NCBI GenBank assembly: GCA_000733355.1
Contig: JNVV01000004.1
Span: forward strand, 1,487,055 to 1,551,054
Origin: Falciphora oryzae
Taxonomy: Eukaryota; Ascomycota; Sordariomycetes; Magnaporthales; Magnaporthaceae
Direction of reading: 5' to 3'
Length of the DNA: 64,000 bases
Part shown: piece by piece, positions 10,933 through 20,679 of the stretch
How the letters are laid out: each line of letters begins with the position of its first letter
Position numbering within the stretch: the first letter of the stretch is position 1
The notes under the pieces: model-generated
The model's database searches: none
Seen by the model: only the letters and a program-made list of their open reading frames with translations
What the model was told of the DNA's origin: nothing
Made by a program: the position numbers and the translations under genes

Positions 10933-13730
10933 CCGCGCGAGTTTAGGTCGTTTGCGAATGGATCGACTATTTATTTCGTACGTATAAGGATATTTAAATT
11001 TTCGTTAGGTTTTGTAACTTTTACCAACGGTTTATTTACGGCTTTTTTCGTATAGCGAAGCTTTTGTACGACCTTTTGTACGGGATAAAAAACGGATGCA
11101 AGTTAGGCCAAATAGGCCATTATTAGTAGGAACTTTAACAGTAAGTATTTGAAAACCTAATTAACGCTTTTATTATTGCATTAGTGCTACGGCATTACGA
11201 CCCGCTTTTATTTTTACGGATGGAAACGGATGCTTTCGATTTTGCTATAGCAGGTATTTTGTTATAAAAGCACGACGGCTAGTGGCATTTTATAGCTTAT
11301 TGGTTCTAAAAGTTTAAAGGAGCCGAAATCCGGTACTTTACGTACGATAAAGAACTTTTCGCAATAGTGGAAAGTTTTTGCTATTGGCGATATTACTTTA
11401 AGGGGGCGCAAGCTACGGAGGTGTTTTCGGATTATAAAAATTTAAAAGCTTTTATAAAGTAGGAGCGTTTAAACGGATAGTAGGCCCGATGGCTATTACA
11501 GTTGGCCCCGTACGATTTTAAAATTAAATACCGGCTAGGGTTTTTAAACCCGGCCGATGCTCCGTTTCGCCAACCGGATTATATAAACGGTCGGGAGGAA
11601 GGATAGGAGATTTTTATCGAAAAGCTTTTACTAACGTTATTTAATAAAATAAGTTGGAAATAAGACGTGTCGGATTATAAGCCGTACGTAGCAAAGGATA
11701 TTGCCGAGGGAATAACGTTTAATAAGCTTCCCCAGCCAGTGAGCGCAAAGAGCGCACTTAACGAGCGATCCTTTGGAAATTTGGTTTTTAACCGGCGAAG
11801 CGAGCGGGATAGCGTGCGTTTGGCACAATTTACGTTAGCTGACGATTTAAACGCTTTAAGGGTTATCTATGCCTTATAGGTGCAATTTGTTATTTGCTAA
11901 AAGGTACGTACCGTTTTGGATTGGTTTAAGAGCAGCGTACGAGCGGATTCTTTTAAGGAGATTTTAACGCCGCTAAAAAAATGGATTGGGGACGTACAAA
12001 AGCGGGATCCGGCGAGTATGAATTTGTTTAAAAGGCTGATAAAAGTTAAAAAGCCCCGTTTGCTAGTACCTAACGTGAAATATACCGTACCGTACCGAGA
12101 TATTAAAACGACGTTTCGGTAGCGAGGAGCATCGTGCTTTTACCTAATTAACGGTAACGAGTTGATTTTTTGGGGAAGTTAGGTTTACGTTTTTGCAAAC
12201 GAGGTTTTAAGGATTAAAATTTTGAGATAGTTTTACGATTTCCCGGGAATTGGTTATTAGGGCGTGGCTAAAACTTTAAATTTAATTTAGCGCTTTTTTT
12301 GGTGGGATGGGGTTAAGGGGGATGTTATTACATACGTAGCATCGTGCTTTTAGTGTTAAAGGAAGGCGATTTATCGCTATAAGCTTTACGGCAAATTTGA
12401 ACCTTTGCCGCCGCTAAAAGACGGGCAGTTTATGAAAGAGATTTTTTTGGATTGGGTAACCGGTTTATTTAAAAGCAGGACGGCAAGCGGTTAGGTTTTT
12501 AACGCGATTTTCGTTATTGTGTGCCGGTTAACCAAATACGTAGTCCTTATATTTATACGAGCTGATATAAGCGTTAAGCAATTCGCAAAGTTGTTTTTCG
12601 AACGTATCGAATGCGTATTTGGCACTCCCAGGAGCATTGTTAGCCACCGGGATAGCCGTATTATTAGTGCCTTTTAGGAGGAGGTGTGTAAGCATTAAAT
12701 TATTAAAAGACGCATGTTAACCGCTTATTATTTTTAAACGGACGGGCAAACGGAAGTCCTAAATCGTGTGATCAAGGATTACCTTCGCAGTTATTGCGCC
12801 GGTTTGGAAAATTTTTGGGCATTACTGTTACCGTTGGCAGCGTACGTTTATAACAATAGCCGGAATTTTATTATAAGGCATTCGCTTTTTTATTTTTTAT
12901 ACGGATCGGATTGCGAGATGCGGATTAATATTGCGGACGATATCCCTAAAGGGAGGGTACCCGCAGCGAAAAACCGTATCGAACGATTCTACGCATTGCG
13001 TAAGGAGCTAAAGGAAACGTTATTGCAAGCATAGGAGCGGTTAGCTAAGTATTATAATAAAAACCACACTTTTATGCAGTTCGCAGTTGGAAATTTGGTA
13101 AAGTTATTTACGAAAAATTTGCGGTTGAAAAATAAAAAGTTAGCATTTAGATGGATCGGCCTTTTTCGGATTACCGAATGTATCGGTTAGCAGGTTTACC
13201 GATTAGCACTTTCCGAGCATTACCGCCGTTTGTACGACGTTTTTTTTATGCAGTATTTCGAACGGTATATTGTTAAAAAGCAAGGAAATGAGGTGCCGCT
13301 ACCTATGCTAGAGTACGAGGACGATTAAAAAGAATGGGAAGTTGAAAAAGTGCGAGACGAGGGCTACATTAAGGGCAAGAAGTACTACCTGGTTAAATGG
13401 AAGGATTGGCCGGTAGAGTATAACATTTGGGAGCCGGAGGAGCATTTCCAAGGCGCTTTTACGAAAGTACGAGCCTTTTAAAGGGCCCGGAACCGAAGGG
13501 ACTAAAGGATCCGTAAGCTTTAGGACGTAGAGCTAAGCAGTGAAGGAGAGGACCTTTAAGGATCGCTAAGTTGGTTATCCTTTTTTAAAGGTTTTATTGG
13601 AGATTAGCGCCTACTTTTAAGCGAAGGAAAAGACGGTTAACGCCTTTGCGAGTTCACGAAGATTTGTCGTTGCATTAGGAAAAGGAAGGGAAGGTTGGAG
13701 GCCGAGGACAGCCTTTTTAGAGGGGGGATA
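10933..13730 (+). pseudogene. pol of element A, 3' part (end of RT, RNase H, integrase, chromodomain)
   Basis: Direct continuation of the A reverse transcriptase after the nested insertion. The RNase H region is at about 11195-11490 (METDAFD), the integrase core at about 12430-13030 (LTKY, then the YNNSRNF stretch), and a chromodomain at about 13340-13480 that reads without a stop (IKGKKYYLVKWKDWP and an EPEEHF end). RIP-like C-to-T changes give most stops. A purine tract at 13719-13731 ends the internal region. Confidence 0.88.
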
Positions 13731-13732
13731 GT

Positions 13733-14236
13733 TGTAACACCCGCCGATTTAACGCGCCCGCGGGCGCGATATTAGCCAGCCACGCTTACGCCCTCGCCCG
13801 CCAACGGCTTTGGCGATTAGCACCCGCTAACCTAACGCGACCGCAAGCACGATATCCGCCAGCTAATAGGGTGGCGCATGCGACGTGCTGTTTTAGGAAA
13901 GTTAGATCCAAGGGGTTGTGACACGCTGGTACAAAGGGATCCCTATATAACACATTTAAACCCCGAAGCGTTGATTCGGGACGGAGCATATCCAAACCCG
14001 TACGGGCGCCGCGGGGAAGAAGGCATGCCGACGGCAGGCCGACGGCAGCCGAAGGACTGTGTATAAGAAGGGCCCGAAGGACCTTTTATAAAGGGGGTTT
14101 GGAGGGCAAGCAATCGTTTTTCTGTTTCTTATTATTATACACTTGTCGAGCCTCGCACTGATAAACCGCTGAACCTCTAAGATCCCCTTTCCCTACAGGC
14201 GTGACCCTTTCCCTTAGGGGGCCACAGTTTGTTACA
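13733..14236 (+). repeat. 3' LTR of element A
   Basis: 504 bp, TGTAACACCCGCC...TTTGTTACA. Aligns along its full length with 982-1485. Most differences between the copies are C/T transitions on this strand. Followed by the GCATC duplication at 14237-14241. Confidence 0.95.
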
Positions 14237-14790
14237 GCATCTATAGGCGGAGTCGTGATTATGCTCGCTGGAGGACCGGTGCATTGGCAGTCGAAGCGCC
14301 AAAGCTTCGTTACAGTTTCAACGACGGAGGCAGAGTTCATCAACTTGCTGCCAACCGGCCGCTGCGGCCTGTGGATTAGCGGTATTTTGGATCAATTTGG
14401 TTGCCCCTAGGACGAGCTTTTCGTTATGCACACCGACAGCGCTAACGCTCAGGCGACTGTGCTGAACCCCCTGCAGTCGGCTCGCACCCGTATGATCGAC
14501 CTACGCTATAAGTGGGTAATCGACGTTGTTTAGAGGGGATGCTTTACCTTGAAGCTTGTTGGCACGGCGAATATGAAGGCAGACGGCTTTACGAAGGGTT
14601 TGACCGCTGACGGACAGGCCAAGTTCGTCGCCCAGATGGGAATGGTGCTGATTGTGTAGGAAATGGCTGGAATCTGGCTTGGAGAACAACTGGAACTGTT
14701 TAACTACGAGGTCAACACCATGGAAAAGGAGATTTGGGCCGTTTGGGGCATGTAGATAGCTTCATGGAGGCCGTGAGGGCTACGGGGGGG
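14237..14790 (+). mobile_element. Ty1/copia retrotransposon, 3' segment (RNase H to polypurine tract)
   Basis: Starts with the right GCATC duplication and continues the copia RNase H reading interrupted at 981: HWQSKRQSFV, then STTEAEF near 14318-14341, a HTDS-type catalytic block near 14430, and the VGTANMKADGFTK end near 14567-14600. A G-run at 14784-14790 forms the polypurine tract next to the LTR. Stops at former Gln/Trp codons show decay, but this segment is GC-richer and less decayed than the gypsy elements. Confidence 0.88.
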
Positions 14791-14974
14791 TGTCGGAGGT
14801 AGGCCCGTGCCCTGTGCACGGGCCCTACCAGGGCCATTTAGCCCTCCCGGGCCTGTGCCCTGCACAGGCTTCCAGAGTAGTCCACAACACAACACTCGTT
14901 ACAGGCTGTGCTGCCTGGATTCACCTCCCACATTTTGTGGAAAGGTAGTATAATGGACCGTTATACCTCTGACA
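14791..14974 (+). repeat. Short 3' LTR of the copia element
   Basis: Follows the G-run directly. Begins TGTCGGAGG and ends CCTCTGACA, whose reverse complement TGTCAGAGG matches the start at 8 of 9 bases, which sets the ends at 14791 and 14974 (184 bp). Contains two strong hairpins at 14802-14824 and 14851-14869. The 5' LTR is outside the window, so the boundaries rest on the inverted ends only. Confidence 0.7.
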
Positions 14975-15349
14975 TCGCGCTGCGACTGTGCTGAGGGCTA
15001 GCGGGAGCTTATTTCTTTCTCTTAGTCAAAAACGTCTCATGTCACCATGGGTGAGTAAGCTCATAAGCACCAGCGCATGATAGTAGACCCGGCAGGTTTG
15101 TTTGTGCACGTGTCCGTTAGGTAGTTTCTTCGTGTAATGTCCGATGAGCGCGAGTCGAGTTGGTCGCATCGTAATTCTTCTCGATGAAATAGGGGCGTTA
15201 CGGTCACAGTGGTTGGGAATGAGAGGGAATGCAGATGATGTGATGATATTAATGAGTATATCCGATCAATTACTTCATCTGGGGAATGTCACAACTAGAA
15301 CCCAAGGTTAGATCAACCGCGCAGAGGGCTCTGTTATGGGACGTGGCCC
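14975..15349. other. Intergenic, retroelement edge to permease 3' end
   Basis: 375 bp between the copia LTR and the permease stop codon. No reading frame or repeat recognised. Probably includes the 3' untranslated region of the permease. Confidence 0.6.
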
Positions 15350-17321
15350 TTAAGCCTTGGGCTTGTCGTCGACCGCAACGCGCTCAACGCGATCGCTGTT
15401 GGAAGACTTCTCCGAGAGCTCGTTGCCACTAGTACCGGAAACGCGTCTGCGGCGGAGGAATCCGGCATCGTCGTGCGAAGCATCCCACTCCTCCAGTTCG
15501 GCAAGCGGAACCTTGACCAGCCTGTGCGTGTTGGCGCCCGAGCCCTCGTCGACGTCCAGGATCTCGGGTCGGATGCGGTAGCCCTTCCACTTTGGCAGGA
15601 GGGTGATCCACGTGTAGTAGTAGAGGTAGCACACGACCAAGCTGTGCAGGAGAAGAGCGGGTCAGCTGGGGGACAATGGTGGGGAAAGTGATAGGGGTAG
15701 GATGCGGCGATCAGGGGTTTTTCGACTTACATGGCGATTCCGACCAGGCAGTAGGTTGCGTAGAAGAAAGAAACGTCGCCGGCGTAGATGCCACCAGCGG
15801 GCGGCCACCATGGCATGGCGAGGATGTAGAGCTGGATCAGGATGAAGAAAATGATAGCGACATCCCAGGCCTTGAAGTCGCTGTCAGGGATGCCAGCGCG
15901 CTTGCGGCGGTGGCGGATGAGGTAGACGCCGACGGCCATGGCCAGGTAAAAGACGCCGTCGGGGTAGGTCTTGAGGCTGACGACGAATTGGAACGCATCG
16001 CCCGCGGGCGGGATGACGATCATCAGGAACGTCATGACCCACTTGAGCAGGTAGGGGCCGATGGGGGTGCCGAAGGGCTTGGTGGAAACCCAGAACCAGG
16101 GGTAGGGCAGGACGCCCTGGCGGCCGATCTCGCGGATCATGCGGGACGAGCCGATGAGGGTAGCGAGCAGGTTGCCAAAGGCGCTAAGCAGAACCAGGGC
16201 GTTGAGTGCCGTGACGGCGCCGCCCTCACCAAAAACGGTGACGAAGAAGACGGACGCTGCAATCTCCTTGGATGCGGCGAATTCCTTCCTGGAGACGGCG
16301 GAGAAGTAGGCGACGTTGCAGAGCATGTACAGGATAGCAACGATCAGGACCGAGACGGTGCCGTAGATTTTGAGCTTGGGAATCGGGTTCTTGATCTCGT
16401 TGACAACGTTGAAAGCATTCTGGTAGCCGGTATAGGAGAAGACGATGCTGACAAGGGCGCTAGCAAGATTGTTGCCTGAGGTCGTAGTTCCATCAAAGGA
16501 ATTGCGGAAGTTGCGGTTCGGGTCCGGGACGCGATCGACACCGCCGCCGAGGATGACGAAGCCGAGGATGCTAATAAAGACGAGGGTGCCAATCTTGAGC
16601 GCGCCAATGACGTTTGTGGCCCACAGGGAGTACTTGTTGTGGGCTATAACGCAAATGACAGCGAGCGTGTATGCGGCGATGGCGACGGCGCGCATCTCCC
16701 ACTCAGTCGGGGTCTTGCCGGCCAGGCGCCAGACGTAGCGCGACAACACGATAGCGTTGCTGCTGCTAAAGGATAGGATCACGGACTGGACGGCGAAGGC
16801 GATGGGGAAGAAGTGCTTGGGCCGCGGGAACGACTGCTCGAGGTAGACGACCTCGGAGCCGCTGCGGTTCGGGAAGTAGCTGGCCAGCTCGAGATAGACG
16901 GCGAAGCCAGCAATAGCCATCAGAGTTCCGATAAACCAGTAGATCAGGGCGAGGCCAGGAGACCCGGTACGGCTGAGGACGGAGCCGGCTGTGGAGGCAA
17001 GACGAGGGTTAGAAAGGTCGCTGCCATGTAAGTTAGATGTAATAGATAAAGGAGACACTTACGAGTAGAAAAGATACCAGTGCCGATCATCTGGTTGATG
17101 TTGAGGAAGATGATGGTCAGCCAGCCGACATGGTAGCCGAGCGGCGACTTGGTCTCGACGGGGGCACCGACGGCCTCTTGGTACGCGGCCCGGGAGCCAT
17201 TGCCGGCTTTCGCGTGCGTGTAAGCGAGGTCGCCGTCGTGGATGATGGACGGCTCCGAGTCGGAGGTGTAGTCGGGGCCGTGGGCAGTGGTAGCCGTCGT
17301 GTTACGCTTCCAGAATGCCAT
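15350..17321 (-). CDS. High-affinity methionine permease-like amino-acid transporter (MUP1-type, APC superfamily)
   Basis: Three exons on the minus strand: 17063-17321, 15731-16988 and 15350-15641, with introns 16989-17062 and 15642-15730. Splicing keeps frame and gives 602 residues. The first junction creates the motif GTGIFSTPGSVL, which is characteristic of MUP1/LAT-type permeases (TM1 substrate-binding loop); the second joins LVGIAI to LVVCYLYYY in the last membrane segment. About 12 hydrophobic segments lie between residues ~60 and ~520. The cytosolic C-terminal tail is charged. Expected role is plasma-membrane import of methionine or related amino acids by proton symport. The family assignment is firm and the substrate is inferred. 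ATG 17321 was chosen as the only start giving the acidic N-terminal tail. Upstream lies 1.2 kb of non-coding DNA. Confidence 0.85.
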
Positions 17322-18567
17322 TGCGTCTCGCCTGGCGGTGCTCGACGCCGTTCCGAGCTGCTTGAGCTGGCAACGAGCTTGAGCTTGGTTGGATTAGGGT
17401 GTCCGCGTAGGGCGACGGGCAGACAAACGAGCAGATCCCATAGAGCTCACGAGGCTACAGGGAAGCTCGGCCGGAGCCAGGAGGGCGACGAAGCATCTTT
17501 TTGTATGGCCGGCCAAGATCGAGCAAGGCATGGATCTCTCTGCACATCGCTGGCGCGAGGGCGGGTGGCGAGCTTGTGCAAGGTGCCACGCTGTGCACCT
17601 CAGGTCTAGGCGAGACATGGAAAGCCTTATCGGAGCGCATCCTTGCGTCTCGGAATAGGTCCTCGCGTGGGAGGTCGAGCTGTCTGTTCCAAGCGAATGA
17701 GACTATTGCTTGGCGTGATGGCACAATCACTGGGCCCTTCTTTTTCTCCCCATCTTTTCTTGCCTCTTGGAGACGCTGCACCTTAATCCCCCAAAGGGTA
17801 TCTCTCGGAGGCCCAATGCATATGCTCAGGCTCGTGGGGAGCTGGATCCGGGGCTGGCAGCAAAGGAGGACCTTCCTTGTTGGTGTGGGCCAAGCAAGCA
17901 CGCCACCATCCCCAAGCAAGACGTGCCGATCCAAAGTGTACGCAATAATCCTACGCTTCGTTTTTGTGCCCACTGACTCGGCCGCTTGATTGGGTGCTCT
18001 TTCCTGTCGTGGATGAGAGTAAAAGAACAATGCAGGTTGGGAGGGCGCTCGATGCCGGCCACATGCAAAGTTCATCGCAGCCGAGCCAGCTAAACATGGA
18101 GTAAAGCTCTCTCCCTCCTCTAATTCGTCCCAAGTCCATTATCCAACATCAACACCAGTGACACCGGGAAGCTTTGGCCCACCCCCGGTGCGGCTAGCCG
18201 CGGGCCGTTTGGCTTTCTCCATCTTGCTCTGTTCATCTCCCTCGTCTCCTTCTAGCAATGATCGCGAGGGAATGCATGGCGACCCCCACAGGCCTGGGTA
18301 TTGGTTATGGAGTATTGATACCTCAAGACATGGCAAGACCAGTTGCAAAAAAAAGCCAATACATTGCGCCATCCCAGGTGAACGTATCCTGGACACTGGA
18401 GCCAAATCAACTGGTGCCATGAAGGCCCTCTCTTCCCACGCACCCCTAAATGTTGTAACTTTGAAAGCCAAAACCATACCATCTTCCACAGCTCAGTACC
18501 CTAGTTCCCGCAGAGATGTGTGCAATACTACAACATATGTGCTCGGCAGCAGCCGTTAGATACTTCC
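17322..18567. other. Intergenic, permease promoter side
   Basis: About 1.25 kb. Open frames here overlap each other on both strands and none resembles a protein or has splice-supported extension. It should hold the permease promoter and the 3' untranslated region of the dioxygenase gene. Confidence 0.55.
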
Positions 18568-20090
18568 CTACGCCTTCCTCCCGCCGCCATTAGCAGCGCC
18601 GCGCACAAACGGCTCGAGCGGTAGCACCTGCGCCTCGGCTGTGACACCATCATACACCTTTTCCCAGCGCGAGCGGAGCTTCTCGGGCGTGTCCCACGCG
18701 TACTCGGGGTCCCGCAGCCAGAGTCGCACGAGATGGCGTCTTTTGTTCGGTTTATTCAACCCAGTCAGCTCGCATATCACACACAATCTACACGAATACA
18801 AAGGGACACCGAGGGGAAAACTCAACTGCTTTTCAGGCGTGTCGGTAAAGGCGTCGCGCGCGTGGAACACGGCTAGGTTGTTGACGTACTGCATGTCGCC
18901 CTTGCGGAAGTCGGTCGCGACGTGGAAGCGCTCGCCCAGAAAGTGCAGCGCGTCCAGCGCCTCGGCCTGCGCCTCCGAGATGGCCGGCACGTCGGCCCCG
19001 TGCGGCAGCGCCCCGAACCCGACGAACGTGCGCCGCGCGTACTGCAGCAGCACCCGCTCGGGAACCGTCCCGTCTGCCGAGCCGGGCTGGTGGTAGATCA
19101 GCGGCCGGAGGAAGAAGCGCTCCGGGTGGGACTTGTCGAAGCTGCAGCCAGTCGGGAGTGGTGGTGTTGTTAGCTAGGATACACAGGTCCCTTTCTCTCT
19201 CTCTCTCTCTCTTTGTTGTCGTGTTCGGGGCCAGCTTACTTCTCGACCGGCCAGTCCTCGGCGAGCGTCCGCACTAGGTCCGGCCTCGCCCGCGCCAGCT
19301 CGTTGTACACGCGCCACGTGCTCGCCAGCTTACTCGCCCCTCCCTCCGCCGCCTCGCCCAGCGCGAACAGCGACACTATATCGCCCGAGTCTGTGTGGAA
19401 GACCTGCTTGTCCGTCGTGTAGGCCGGGCTGCCGATGGTGCCCCTCCCGGCCTCGCGCGCCGAGAGGTCCACGATGTGCGTCAGCGCCACGTCGGCGGGC
19501 CTCCCCTCGTACACGTGGTCCTGCCGGCCCCGGACGCCGGCGACGTGTGAGGACACGCCCGCGTAGATGATGACGTTGTCCTCGCGGCTGTACGCGTCCA
19601 CGGGCACGCCACGGATCACGAAGAAGCCGTGGCCCTGGTGCAGCTCCCGCGACAGCCGCCGGAGCTCGGCGTGCAGGCTGGGCAGCGGGAAGGTGGCGGC
19701 GTCGATGTGGCCGAGGGGTAGGCCCAGCGCTGTCGGTCTCTGGAGTGAGCAGGGATGTTTTGTCTATAAAAAGGGAGTAAAAAAAAAATAAAAAAAAAAA
19801 TATGAAAACTACCCACACCTGAAATGCTTGACAGCAGCGTCAATCTCGGCCAACTGCTCGGGCGACAGAACATAAGTCCAGTCATAGGTTTTCGCGACAG
19901 TCTCGCCTTCCCACACCAGATCGCCTTCCAGCTCGGTCGGAAAGCCCTCGGGGAGCTCCTTGCTAAGAATCTCGTCTCTCAGCCTCCTGGCTGTGCGCTC
20001 CTGGAACTTTGCGATATCTGGCGCGTAGGAAATATCCGGCTGGCCCGGCGGACGGGGTGCCGCTGGCGTTTGTAGGGCGACCGCGGCCAT
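18568..20090 (-). CDS. TauD/TfdA-family 2-oxoglutarate/Fe(II)-dependent dioxygenase
   Basis: Four exons: 19819-20090, 19240-19737, 18827-19141, 18568-18739, encoding 418 residues. Introns are 19738-19818, 19142-19239 (with a CT run) and 18740-18826; the last is 87 bp with a CTGAC branch site and open in frame, so a naive translation would read through it. The iron-binding HxD is in FHTDSGD (H205, D207), the distal His in NNLAVFHARDAF (about H350), and the co-substrate Arg region in RHLVRLWLRD (about 363-372), restored only by removing the last intron. Domain length and order fit the TauD superfamily (taurine, alkylsulfonate and related substrates). The substrate cannot be told from sequence. 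Cytosolic, no signal peptide. Confidence 0.88.
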
Positions 20091-20679
20091 GTTTGCCTTC
20101 TTACTCGTTTGCTTGACGTTTATTTTTAGTATGTATCTCCCTTATTTCGAGCGTTGCTTAACCAGTCGAGTGTTGAGGGATGAATGGCCAGCCGCAGTTT
20201 CTTGGCATCCAGATTTGGTGGTTTACACCAGGAAAGTCATGCGCCCTTTTTGTCCAGCACCGACTCCCCCCCTTCCCATTTTAAACAGTTTGCTGGCGAC
20301 TGCAGATGCTCCGATCGGAACTGAACAATGGTCGGAGCGGATTGCGTGATCAGAGATCCCCGCCCCTCAAGGAGAGCTGTGTCACGGGAACTCGCAACTC
20401 TGTTGCATCATCGGAGCGGGGATCCAAGATACCGAGGCTTTGAAATACTGGCGGATATAATATTGAACACAGATGACCAAAAAGCAGCTGTCAAATTAAT
20501 ACGGGAGTTATTTTTAATCTAGTTCATGGTTCCTGGACGCAAGGGAGGGCTCCAGCAAGCTATGGACCAAAAAGATGGGTGCCAACCCCTGTCACGCCAT
20601 GGGGTGAATACTTCTCGTCTAACCCTTCCTCCAATCCAGGGGTCTCTCAAGCTCACGCTTGAAGCCTTCTCCCAAATAC
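20091..20679. other. Intergenic
   Basis: 589 bp between the dioxygenase start and the stop of the membrane protein, so it holds the dioxygenase promoter. No gene or repeat recognised. Confidence 0.55.

Larger units (their letters stand above)
982..14236 (+). mobile_element. Ty3/gypsy chromovirus 'A', full length but split by element B
   Basis: Bounded by two 504-bp LTRs (982-1485 and 13733-14236) that begin TGTAAC and end GTTACA (GTTATA in the 5' copy), and by the GCATC duplication. Without the nested B insertion the element is about 6.6 kb. It carries gag with a CCHC knuckle, RT, RNase H, integrase and a chromodomain, all with many stops. It lies in the same orientation as the copia host element. 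Compared with B, its sequence has lost C in favour of T on the + strand almost everywhere outside CpG, which is RIP-like decay of one strand. Insertion order is copia, then A, then B. Confidence 0.95.

Noticed and set aside
1500..13700. APOBEC-like editing during reverse transcription as cause of decay
   Set aside because: That would give only G-to-A on the coding strand. Element A shows C-to-T on the coding strand, which fits RIP better.
15676..16479. 267-codon plus-strand open frame
   Set aside because: Antisense of the permease exon 2, Asp/Glu/Gly-rich without any recognisable fold.
18740..18826. In-frame reading through the last intron of the dioxygenase
   Set aside because: The 87-bp stretch is open and divisible by three, but it interrupts the conserved RHLVRLWLRD block and has a GTTGAG donor, CTGAC branch site and AAAAG acceptor.
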